NCBI GenBank assembly: GCA_013694635.1
Contig: JACDCA010000558.1
Span: 1 to 7,056, forward strand
DNA from: Acidobacteriota bacterium
GTDB lineage: Bacteria; Acidobacteriota; Vicinamibacteria; Vicinamibacterales; 2-12-FULL-66-21
Direction of reading: 5' to 3'
DNA length: 7,056 nucleotides
In this document: in pieces, positions 1 through 5,292 of the stretch
How the letters are laid out: the number at the start of each line of letters is the position of its first letter
How positions within the stretch are numbered: position 1 is the first letter of the stretch
The notes under the pieces: generated by a model
Databases searched by the model: none
Told to the model about the DNA's origin: nothing
The model's input: only the letters and a program-made list of their open reading frames with translations
Position numbers and translations under genes: made by a program

Positions 1-1
1 G

Positions 2-151
2 GTGGCGACCTACGCCGATATGCAGCCAGGTGAAGTCTGCGCGCTCTTCGGCAGCACCGATCACCTCGAGCTCGCCGCGAACTCAGGCAGTGCGGCGCAG
101 ATGCTGGGACTTTCGAGGGGCGCCGCGATCGAAATCAAGCGTGGCGCCTAG
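2..151 (+). CDS. SAM hydroxide adenosyltransferase (SAM hydrolase family), C-terminal end only
   Basis: Open frame entering from the left edge and ending at TAG 149-151; 49 residues are visible. The sequence has the shape of the C-terminal beta domain of the SAM hydroxide adenosyltransferase family (formerly DUF62): a Tyr-Ala-Asp and Pro-Gly-Glu turn, a Gly-Ser followed by Leu-Glu-Leu-Ala, then Gly-Ser-Ala-Ala, Leu-Gly-Leu and a final Arg-Gly before a short strand. Family members cleave S-adenosylmethionine to adenosine and methionine in the cytoplasm, and in that family this domain contributes to binding the adenine part of SAM. The catalytic N-terminal domain lies outside the window, so activity cannot be judged. 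The gene converges on the methyltransferase-like gene with a 30-bp gap and no convincing terminator. Family recognised from memory of its C-terminal pattern. Confidence 0.72.
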   Translation: MATYADMQPGEVCALFGSTDHLELAANSGSAAQMLGLSRGAAIEIKRGA

Positions 152-181
152 ACGCTGGGAGTCAGCAATTCCGCGTACAGG

Positions 182-832
182 TTATTTCTTGCGCAGCAGG
201 ATCTCCCGCGAGTTGTTCTTCAGCAGGAAAGATTCCGCCACGGTCAGCCCTTCGAACATCCGGATGATCTCGCGATTGGGATGCGCGTGCCGCGCACCGC
301 TGCCCGTATGCTGTCGGTGCCGCATCGACTGGTCGTCGACGATCTCGTACTTCATGAAGTTCGATCGCTCGACGTCCGAGATCGCGAAGTAACCCATGAT
401 CGCGCCCCCGGGGCGCAGCATGTTCACCAGGTGCTGCGCGACGCGCTGAGCTGCAGGCTTCTTGAGGAAGTCGAAGAAGTCCCAGCACAGGATGCCGTCG
501 ACGCTTGCGTCACCGTGCCGAAGCCGCAACTCCACGGCGTCCGGCAGCGCGTCCATCGTCCCCGACTTCAAGTGTCGGCTCAATTCGTTCGTCAGGTCCT
601 CGATGAACAGCTTGCAGCCAAGCCGCTCCCCGAGGTACGCGACGTTGGTGCCGATCACCGGACCGAAATCGATCAGCGACGCGGGCGACGGTTGGTTCGA
701 GAGCGCTGAAAGAAACTTTGGCAGGCCCTTCGAGGAAATGATGGCCTCAATCCCCTTGACCGCAGGGGGTTTGGGCACCGCCGTCGTCTCGGGCGCACGT
801 TTGGTGCCCCAGCGAAGGAGGTCGGAGAGCAT
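182..832 (-). CDS. Class I SAM-dependent methyltransferase-like protein, substrate unknown
   Basis: A 216-residue cytoplasmic protein with no signal peptide or membrane segment. After a basic, Pro-rich first 27 residues, the order of elements suggests a Rossmann-like methyltransferase. Residues 53-67 form a hydrophobic strand and glycine loop (Leu-Ile-Asp-Phe-Gly57, then Gly61-Thr-Asn). Acidic Glu78-Asp79 ends the next strand. Asp112-Gly-Ile-Leu with Trp117-Asp118 resembles motif IV, and Leu139-Arg-Pro-Gly-Gly143 precedes the next strand, as in many class I enzymes. The usual GxGxG of motif I is degenerate, so catalysis is uncertain. It follows bactofilin by 84 bp and is probably co-transcribed with it. 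The ATG at 832 lies in an octad repeat and has no clear Shine-Dalgarno, so the start is tentative. It could be a methyltransferase fold with a non-catalytic role. Confidence 0.66.
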   Translation of the reverse strand: MLSDLLRWGTKRAPETTAVPKPPAVKGIEAIISSKGLPKFLSALSNQPSPASLIDFGPVIGTNVAYLGERLGCKLFIEDLTNELSRHLKSGTMDALPDAVELRLRHGDASVDGILCWDFFDFLKKPAAQRVAQHLVNMLRPGGAIMGYFAISDVERSNFMKYEIVDDQSMRHRQHTGSGARHAHPNREIIRMFEGLTVAESFLLKNNSREILLRKK

Positions 833-903
833 CCGATTATCGGCTCATCGGTTTATCGCCTCCATCGGCGTATCGACGCATGAGCCGATACACCGATGTG
901 CCG
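831..903. repeat. Degenerate octanucleotide tandem repeat between bactofilin and the methyltransferase-like gene
   Basis: Read on the + strand, this stretch divides into nine consecutive units that all begin with AT and are 8 nt long, except one of 9 nt (855-863). Examples are ATCGGCTC (839-846), ATCGGTTT (847-854), ATCGGCGT (864-871) and ATGAGCCG (880-887). The tract fills most of the gap and overlaps the first two bases of the methyltransferase ATG. It also holds an 11-nt perfect inverted repeat, TATCGGCTCAT (838-848) against ATGAGCCGATA (880-890), with a 31-nt spacer. Seen directly; function unknown. Confidence 0.8.
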
Positions 904-916
904 AGAGAGAGCTGGG

Positions 917-1474
917 TTAACGCGCGGCGCCGGCCGGTGCGCCAGCCGGTGACTGCGGAGCGGGTGACGTCGAGGCCCCGGCCGGTTTCGTCTCCGGCTT
1001 CTCGCCCGGCTTCGCCCCGGCTTTCTGCATATCGATGCTGCCGCGAAAGTGAGCGCCTTCGGCGATCGCCACGCGGGGTGAGGCGATGTCACCATCGACC
1101 GAGCCGTTGTCACGAATGTCTACCTTCTCGGTCGCCGTGACGTTGCCAGTGACTTCGCCAAGGATGATGACGGCCTTGGCGAAGATCTGCGCCTTGACGC
1201 GGCCGTTCGGGCCAATCGTCAGAACGTTCTGGCGCAGTTCGATCTTTCCTTCCACCTGACCTTCGATGGTGAGGTCTTCGCTGCCGTTCAACTCGCCCTT
1301 CACGACCACCGATTTGCCTATGTTCACAGCGTTCCTCTCCAGTCCTCGCGCGTCACCGGCCGTTGGCCGAGTTGCGGCCGCATCGACGGCCGGCGATGTC
1401 GTTGCCGTGTGCGTCGGCGCGGCTCCAGGAGCCGCCGGCACAGCCGGCTTCGCCGCATCATCGCGTTTCCACAT
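917..1474 (-). CDS. Bactofilin (polymer-forming cytoskeletal protein)
   Basis: A 185-residue bactofilin (DUF583 family). These proteins polymerise without nucleotide into filaments at the inner face of the membrane and position cell-wall or polar machinery. The core, roughly residues 51-149, is a right-handed beta-helix. It appears here as a run of short hydrophobic strands separated by Gly turns: Gly-Lys-Ser-Val-Val-Val-Lys-Gly-Glu-Leu near 53-62, Leu-Thr-Ile-Glu-Gly-Gln-Val-Glu-Gly near 68-76, and the later Val-Thr-Gly-Asn-Val-Thr and Asp-Gly-Asp-Ile rungs. Both ends are Ala/Pro-rich and probably disordered, as is usual for the family. The N-terminus Met-Trp-Lys-Arg resembles the short aromatic-basic membrane-contact peptide of other bactofilins (inference). 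The start is supported by GGAGAG (1481-1486) 6 nt upstream of the ATG. It has its own promoter and is followed by the methyltransferase-like gene. Confidence 0.93.
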   Translation of the reverse strand: MWKRDDAAKPAVPAAPGAAPTHTATTSPAVDAAATRPTAGDARGLERNAVNIGKSVVVKGELNGSEDLTIEGQVEGKIELRQNVLTIGPNGRVKAQIFAKAVIILGEVTGNVTATEKVDIRDNGSVDGDIASPRVAIAEGAHFRGSIDMQKAGAKPGEKPETKPAGASTSPAPQSPAGAPAGAAR

Positions 1475-1547
1475 GGGTCACTCTCCACCAATCCGAAACA
1501 AGCTTCGCAGGGTGTCTCTGAGGCGCTGGGGTAGCTGGTCGGGGGCC

Positions 1548-1576
1548 AGTATACGGGACAGGTCGGACGCTGTCCA
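1548..1576 (-). promoter_or_regulatory. Sigma-70-type promoter for bactofilin
   Basis: On the minus strand, TGGACA (1576-1571, five of six matches to TTGACA) is followed after exactly 17 nt by TATACT (1553-1548, five of six matches to TATAAT). Transcription would begin near 1540, leaving a leader of about 65 nt before the bactofilin ATG at 1474, with a good Shine-Dalgarno at its end. This is the best promoter match seen in the window. Confidence 0.6.
1556..1575. promoter_or_regulatory. Dyad GGACAG-8-CTGTCC inside the divergent promoter region (possible operator)
   Basis: A perfect 6-bp inverted repeat (1556-1561 and 1570-1575) with an 8-nt spacer. It lies across the -35 box and spacer of the bactofilin promoter and upstream of the cysteine desulfurase gene. 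A regulator bound here could affect both directions. It does not resemble the IscR sites known to me. Its length is modest, so chance is possible. Confidence 0.3.
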
Positions 1577-1614
1577 GTGTGTGCTACTCCTTTTCTTACT
1601 GAGGGTTAGCGCGA

Positions 1615-2793
1615 ATGTTATCATCAAAGATCCACATGCGCGTGTATTTCGACCACAACGCCACCACGCCAGTCGATCCGCTGGTGGCCGAGGCCGTCGT
1701 CCGAGCGCTGTCCACCGAGTTCGGCAATGCATCGAGCGTGCATCATTTCGGACAGCAGGCGAAGGGTGTGCTCGACGATGCACGATCCTCGGTGGCGAGA
1801 CTGATCGGCGGCGAACCCTCGGAGGTTGTCTTCACGAGCGGCGGAACAGAGGCCGACAACTTCGCACTCAGAGGCGTGGCCGAAGCGCTGGAGTCCACCG
1901 GACGCCGGCATCTCATCGCCAGTTCGATCGAGCACGAGGCGATCCTCACTACGCTCAAGGCGCTAACCCGACGCGGCTGGAGGACGACGCTGCTGCCGGT
2001 TGGAGCCTCAGGTGTCGTATCGCCCGACGCCCTGCGCGACGGGCTGAGCGATCAGACGGCGCTCGTCAGCGTCATGCACGCCAATAACGAGATCGGCACG
2101 ATTCAGCCGGTCTTCGAGCTGGCGCGCCTGGCTCACGAGCGCGGCGCGCTGTTCCACACTGACGCCGTGCAGTCGGTCGGAAAGATCCCCGTGGACGTTC
2201 GAGCGTTGGGCGCTGACCTGTTGTCGCTGTCAGCGCACAAGTTCTACGGACCCAAGGGGGCAGGCGCCCTGTGGATCAAGCGAGGAACGCGGGTGTCGGC
2301 GATTCTCACGGGCGGCAAGCACGAGCGGAACCGCCGCGCGGGTACGGAGAATGTGCCGGCCGTCGCCGGCTTCGGCGTCGCGGCCCGTATCGCCATGTCG
2401 AAGCTCACTGCGGATGCGAACCGGCTGAGCGCGTTGAGAGATCGCCTCGAGCAGACCGTGCTCGCGCGCGTGCACGGTACTGCCATCAACGGCGCGCGGG
2501 ATGCCCGCGTACCGAACACGACGAACATCAGCTTCGAAGGGATCGAGGCGGAGTCGCTGTTGATCGCGCTGGATCTCGAGGGGATCGCCGTGTCGACCGG
2601 CTCCGCCTGCTCCTCCGGCACGCTCGAGCCGTCGCACGTGCTCCGGGCGATGGGTCTTCCCACGCATCGGACGCAGAACTCGATCCGCATCAGCCTCGGC
2701 TCGGGCAACACCGACGCCGAAGTCGATTACTTCCTTGAACAACTGCCCAGGGTCGTCGAGAAGCTTCGGATGGTTACAGGTGTTCGACGCTGA
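1615..2793 (+). CDS. iscS: Cysteine desulfurase, IscS/NifS class (group I)
   Basis: A PLP-dependent enzyme that takes sulfur from L-cysteine as a persulfide for Fe-S clusters or tRNA thiolation. In the 392-residue frame: N-terminal Tyr-Phe-Asp-His-Asn-Ala-Thr-Thr-Pro (11-19); Ser-Gly-Gly-Thr-Glu-Ala (75-80) for the PLP phosphate; His107; Asn-Asn-Glu-Ile-Gly-Thr (157-162); His181-Thr-Asp; the Schiff-base lysine in Ser-Ala-His-Lys209; Arg-Arg-Ala-Gly-Thr-Glu-Asn (240-246); and the catalytic Cys332 in Ser-Ala-Cys-Ser-Ser-Gly. All expected residues are present. The ATG at 1615 has GAGGG at 1601-1605, a 9-nt spacing. The family's usual N-terminus would begin at the ATG at 1636, which also remains possible. 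mnmA follows 33 bp later and no iscU, iscR or hscBA is adjacent, so a sulfur-donor role for tRNA modification (as in YrvO) is likely. The symbol marks the family, not proven orthology. Confidence 0.95.
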   Translation: MLSSKIHMRVYFDHNATTPVDPLVAEAVVRALSTEFGNASSVHHFGQQAKGVLDDARSSVARLIGGEPSEVVFTSGGTEADNFALRGVAEALESTGRRHLIASSIEHEAILTTLKALTRRGWRTTLLPVGASGVVSPDALRDGLSDQTALVSVMHANNEIGTIQPVFELARLAHERGALFHTDAVQSVGKIPVDVRALGADLLSLSAHKFYGPKGAGALWIKRGTRVSAILTGGKHERNRRAGTENVPAVAGFGVAARIAMSKLTADANRLSALRDRLEQTVLARVHGTAINGARDARVPNTTNISFEGIEAESLLIALDLEGIAVSTGSACSSGTLEPSHVLRAMGLPTHRTQNSIRISLGSGNTDAEVDYFLEQLPRVVEKLRMVTGVRR

Positions 2794-2799
2794 CCTTAT

Positions 2800-2841
2800 T
2801 GATAACTGGTAACTGGTAACTGACGATTGCGAATTGTCGTT
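2800..2841 (+). repeat. Heptad tandem repeat spanning the iscS-mnmA gap and the mnmA start
   Basis: From 2800, successive 7-nt units all begin with TG: TGATAAC (2800-2806), TGGTAAC twice (2807-2820), then TGACGAT, TGCGAAT and TGTCGTT (to 2841). The first three are near-identical. The later ones overlap the mnmA start and coding sequence, so their periodicity may be partly chance. The tract occupies most of the 33-bp gap and the place where a Shine-Dalgarno would be expected. Confidence 0.75.
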
Positions 2842-3894
2842 GCAATGTCCGGCGGAGTGGATTCTTCAGTGGCTGCGGCGCTATTGGCGCAGCAGGGGCA
2901 CGAGGTTATCGGTCTATCGATGCAGCTCTACGATCAGTCCGGCGGGGGCGACGGGCTGCGGTTCGGTACCTGCTGCACCCTCGACGACCTGCACGACGCG
3001 CGGCGTGTCGCGGCGCGCATCGGCTTTCCCCACTACATCGTCAACTTCGAGGAGAAGTTCGCCGAGACCGTCGTCTCGGATTTCGTGCGCGAGTACGCGT
3101 CGGGCCGGACGCCGATCCCGTGTGTGCACTGCAACGGGGATCTCAAGTTCTCCATGCTGGTCGAGCGGGCCGCGGGCTTCGACGCCGACTTCGTCGCCAC
3201 GGGCCACTACGCACGCGTCGAGCGCGACGATGAGTCGGGGCGATATCGACTGCTCCGCGGCGCCGACGCGGCGAAGGACCAGTCCTACTTCCTGTTCACG
3301 CTGAGCCAGGCACAGCTCGCCCACGCGATCTTCCCCATCGGCGCGTTCGACAAGTCTCAGGTCCGCGACCAGGCGCGCGAGCTCGGCCTCGACGTCGCCG
3401 AGAAGCCCGACAGCCACGAGATCTGCTTCGTGCCGGACGGCGATCACGCGGCGTTCCTTGCGGACCGCGGCGCGGCCGCCAGCGAAGGAGCGATTGTCGA
3501 CAGCGCCGGCCGTCAGGTGGGCCGCCACGACGGGATTCATCGCTTCACGGTCGGCCAGCGCAAGGGGCTCGGTCTCTCGACGGGGATTCCGTTGTACGTG
3601 ATCGGCCTCAACGCCGAGGCCGGGTCCGTCACCGTTGGAACTCGCGGCGACCTCGAGAAGACGGCAGCGCGCGCCTCAGGCGTCAACTGGGTGGCCGGCG
3701 TTGCTTCAGCCGCTGGCACGCGCGTGACCGCGCAGATCCGGCACCGGCATCCCCCCGCCGCGGCCGTTATCCGTCACGCTGGCGAGAACGAGGTCAGTGT
3801 GGAGTTCGTCCAGCCGCAGGTCGCGATTGCGCCCGGACAGGCGCTCGTCATTTACGACGGAGACGAGGTGCTGGGCGGAGGGTGGATCGACTGA
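2827..3894 (+). CDS. mnmA: tRNA-specific 2-thiouridylase MnmA (TrmU)
   Basis: Thiolates U34 of tRNA-Lys, tRNA-Glu and tRNA-Gln, by ATP-dependent adenylation followed by transfer of a persulfide sulfur. The 355-residue length is normal. The N-terminal PP-loop, Ser-Gly-Gly-Val-Asp-Ser-Ser at 8-14, binds ATP. Catalytic Cys99 lies in Ile-Pro-Cys-Val-His-Cys-Asn and its partner Cys200 in His-Glu-Ile-Cys-Phe. Ala-Thr-Gly-His-Tyr-Ala-Arg (124-130), Lys150-Asp-Gln-Ser-Tyr and Val-Gly-Gln-Arg-Lys-Gly-Leu-Gly (242-249) are all typical. The start is a TTG at 2827, giving Met-Arg-Ile-Val-Val-Ala before the PP-loop as in relatives. The only nearby ATG (2845) would remove the first beta-strand. No Shine-Dalgarno is visible because heptad repeats fill the upstream gap. 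Co-transcription with the upstream cysteine desulfurase is likely, which would supply its sulfur. Confidence 0.96.
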   Translation: MRIVVAMSGGVDSSVAAALLAQQGHEVIGLSMQLYDQSGGGDGLRFGTCCTLDDLHDARRVAARIGFPHYIVNFEEKFAETVVSDFVREYASGRTPIPCVHCNGDLKFSMLVERAAGFDADFVATGHYARVERDDESGRYRLLRGADAAKDQSYFLFTLSQAQLAHAIFPIGAFDKSQVRDQARELGLDVAEKPDSHEICFVPDGDHAAFLADRGAAASEGAIVDSAGRQVGRHDGIHRFTVGQRKGLGLSTGIPLYVIGLNAEAGSVTVGTRGDLEKTAARASGVNWVAGVASAAGTRVTAQIRHRHPPAAAVIRHAGENEVSVEFVQPQVAIAPGQALVIYDGDEVLGGGWID

Positions 3895-3929
3895 AATGAT
3901 GAACGATGAATGATGAACGATGAATGCAG
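3895..3929 (+). repeat. Heptad tandem repeat directly after the mnmA stop codon
   Basis: Five 7-nt units without a gap begin at the base after the mnmA TGA: AATGATG, AACGATG, AATGATG, AACGATG, AATGCAG. Units 1 and 3 are identical, as are 2 and 4. The tract is the left arm of the inverted structure shared with the heptads at 3957-3984. Confidence 0.85.
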
Positions 3930-3986
3930 AACGGCCACAGAAGGCTCGCTCCTTATTTCATAGTTCGTAGTTCATCATTCATAGTT
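3902..3986. terminator. Long imperfect inverted repeat between convergent mnmA and trxB, possible bidirectional terminator
   Basis: Bases 3902-3924 pair with 3964-3986. Thirteen are consecutive perfect pairs (3906-3918 with 3970-3982). Over the 23 positions there are 20 Watson-Crick pairs, one G-T and two mismatches, with a loop of 39 nt (3925-3963). The structure sits just after mnmA and covers the 3' end of trxB, where a bidirectional terminator could act. Arguments against an intrinsic terminator are the A/T-rich stem, the large loop and the lack of a U-tract on either side. The inverted repeat is certain; the termination role is inference. Confidence 0.4.
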
Positions 3987-4930
3987 TCCGTCGTTTTCCC
4001 GAGGTGCTGCGGCACGCCTTCCAGGTATTTCTCCGCATCGATAGCGGCCATGCAGCCGGAGCCGGCGGCGGTGACGGCCTGGCGATACACGTGGTCCTGC
4101 ACGTCACCGCAGGCGAACACACCCGGGATGCTGGTCTTGCTGCCGGAGTGCGTGATCAGGTAGCCGTTGGCGTCCATTTCGAGCTGTCCCTTGAAGAGCG
4201 ACGTGTTCGGCGTATGGCCGATCGCCACGAAAATGCCCTCGACGGGGATCACCTTGCGCTCGCCGGTCACGAGATTCCGGATGGAGACGCCGTCCACTTC
4301 GCCGCGCGAGACGTCGGTCATGTCTTCGACTTCGGCGTTCCATTCGAACGTGATCTTCGGGTTCGCGAAGGCCTTGACCTGCATGACTTTCGACGCGCGA
4401 AGCGTGTCGCGGCGGTGGATGACGGTGACGCTCGAGGCGAACCGCGTCAGGAAGATCGCTTCCTCCATCGCGGTGTCACCGCCACCGACGACGGCGATGG
4501 GTTTTCCGCGGAAGAAGTAGCCATCGCAGGTGGCGCAGGTGGAGACGCCATGGCCGAGGAGGCTTCGTTCTGAAGCAAGCCCGAGCAGCCGTGCCGTCGC
4601 GCCGGTCGCAATGATGAGAGTCCGGGATTCGTAGGACGCGTCCGAGGTCGTCACCTTGAACGGCGTGGACTGCATGTCAACCGCCGTCACGTGGCCACGC
4701 AGGATCTCGGCGCCGAAGCGCTCCGCTTGCGCACGCATCTCCCCCATCAGGTCGGGGCCCATGATCCCGTCACGGTAGCCGGGCCAGTTCTCGACGAGCG
4801 TCGTCAGCATCAGCTGCCCGCCCGCTTCGAGGCCCTCGATGACCAGGGGATTGAGATTGGCGCGTGCCGCGTAGAGGGCGGCGGTCAGCCCCGCGGGGCC
4901 GGAGCCGATGACGACGACATTACGCAACAT
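3953..4930 (-). CDS. trxB: Thioredoxin reductase (NADPH), low-molecular-weight bacterial type
   Basis: An FAD flavoenzyme that reduces thioredoxin with NADPH in the cytoplasm. In the 325-residue protein, FAD-binding Ile-Gly-Ser-Gly-Pro-Ala-Gly lies at 8-14, and the redox pair Cys132-Ala-Thr-Cys135 is followed by Asp-Gly. The NADPH Rossmann motif Val-Val-Gly-Gly-Gly-Asp-Thr-Ala is at 147-154. His172-Arg-Arg-Asp supports NADPH preference, and the C-terminal FAD motif is Ala-Cys-Gly-Asp at 273-276. The length is normal. The last dozen residues (about 314-325) are encoded by heptad repeat DNA at the gene end and do not look like the family, so the original C-terminus probably ended near residue 312. 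The start overlaps the trxA stop by 11 nt in another frame, implying translational coupling and one transcript with trxA. Confidence 0.96.
   Translation of the reverse strand: MLRNVVVIGSGPAGLTAALYAARANLNPLVIEGLEAGGQLMLTTLVENWPGYRDGIMGPDLMGEMRAQAERFGAEILRGHVTAVDMQSTPFKVTTSDASYESRTLIIATGATARLLGLASERSLLGHGVSTCATCDGYFFRGKPIAVVGGGDTAMEEAIFLTRFASSVTVIHRRDTLRASKVMQVKAFANPKITFEWNAEVEDMTDVSRGEVDGVSIRNLVTGERKVIPVEGIFVAIGHTPNTSLFKGQLEMDANGYLITHSGSKTSIPGVFACGDVQDHVYRQAVTAAGSGCMAAIDAEKYLEGVPQHLGKTTETMNDELRTMK
3957..3984 (-). repeat. Heptad tandem repeat encoding the trxB C-terminus
   Basis: Four 7-nt units on the + strand: TTCATAG (3957-3963), TTCGTAG (3964-3970), TTCATCA (3971-3977) and TTCATAG (3978-3984). 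Read on the minus strand they give CTATGAA-type units that are translated as the last residues of TrxB before TAA at 3955-3953. Their polarity is opposite to the tract at 3895-3929, so the two together form the inverted repeat described above. Confidence 0.82.
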
Positions 4931-5249
4931 GCTTGTCGATGAGCTTCTTCAGCGAGTCCTTGTCGGCGAGGCCGACAACCTGCTCGACCAGCTGGCCGCT
5001 CTTGAACAGCAGCAGCGTCGGGATCCCGCGGATGCTGAAACGCATCGGTGTGGACGGATTCTCGTCCACGTTCATCTTGGCGACGACGACGCGCCCGTTG
5101 TAGTCGTTCGCGAGCTCTTCGACGGTTGGCGCGAGACGGCGGCAGGGGCCGCACCACTCCGCCCAGAAGTCGACGAGCACGGGCTTTTCCCCATTGATCG
5201 TCTGCTCGAACGTGCCGTCGGTAAGAATCGTGACCTTGTCAGATGCCAT
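4920..5249 (-). CDS. trxA: Thioredoxin
   Basis: A 109-residue single-domain thioredoxin, the usual length for a cytoplasmic bacterial TrxA, with no signal peptide or membrane anchor. The active site Trp32-Cys33-Gly-Pro-Cys36 follows the strand Val-Leu-Val-Asp-Phe-Trp-Ala. The buried Asp27 is present and the cis-proline is Pro77 in Gly-Ile-Pro-Thr. It reduces protein disulfides and is recycled by TrxB, encoded immediately downstream with an 11-nt overlap. The ATG at 5249 is the natural family start. Directly upstream is a heptad tract whose GGGG (minus strand, 5260-5257), 7 nt before the ATG, is the only Shine-Dalgarno-like sequence. No promoter was seen in the 30 bp after glgA, so it is probably read from the glgA transcript. 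Confidence 0.97.
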   Translation of the reverse strand: MASDKVTILTDGTFEQTINGEKPVLVDFWAEWCGPCRRLAPTVEELANDYNGRVVVAKMNVDENPSTPMRFSIRGIPTLLLFKSGQLVEQVVGLADKDSLKKLIDKHVA

Positions 5250-5250
5250 T

Positions 5251-5292
5251 CAGAATCCCCAATCCCTGATCGCTAATCGCTAATCGCTGATC
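5251..5292 (-). repeat. Heptad tandem repeat joining the end of glgA to the start of trxA
   Basis: Exactly six 7-nt units (42 nt), all beginning with GAT on the minus strand: GATCAGC, GATTAGC, GATTAGC, GATCAGG, GATTGGG, GATTCTG. One base then precedes the trxA ATG. The tract codes for the last GlgA residues, provides its TAG stop (5282-5280) inside a GATTAGC unit, fills the whole gap and forms the trxA ribosome-binding region. The GATTGGG unit resembles the heptameric short tandem repeats (STRR) described in heterocystous cyanobacteria. That is a similarity of style, not proof of kinship. Confidence 0.88.

Noticed and set aside
152..181. Terminator between the convergent SAM hydrolase and methyltransferase-like genes
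   Set aside because: Only a 4-bp GCTG/CAGC stem is present and there is no T-tract.
831..903. CRISPR array
   Set aside because: Units are only 8 nt, directly abutting, without spacers of constant length and without cas genes; the same holds for the heptad tracts.
1582..1602. Promoter for the desulfurase gene
   Set aside because: TACTCC or TTACTG could serve as a -10 box, but no acceptable -35 box lies at 16-18 nt.
1266..2087. Long + strand open frame overlapping bactofilin and the desulfurase
   Set aside because: It is antisense to bactofilin and out of frame with the clearly recognised desulfurase; its Arg/Ala/Gly-rich translation resembles no family.
2914..3540. 208-codon minus-strand open frame opposite mnmA
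   Set aside because: It is an antisense shadow of the MnmA frame with no recognisable motif.
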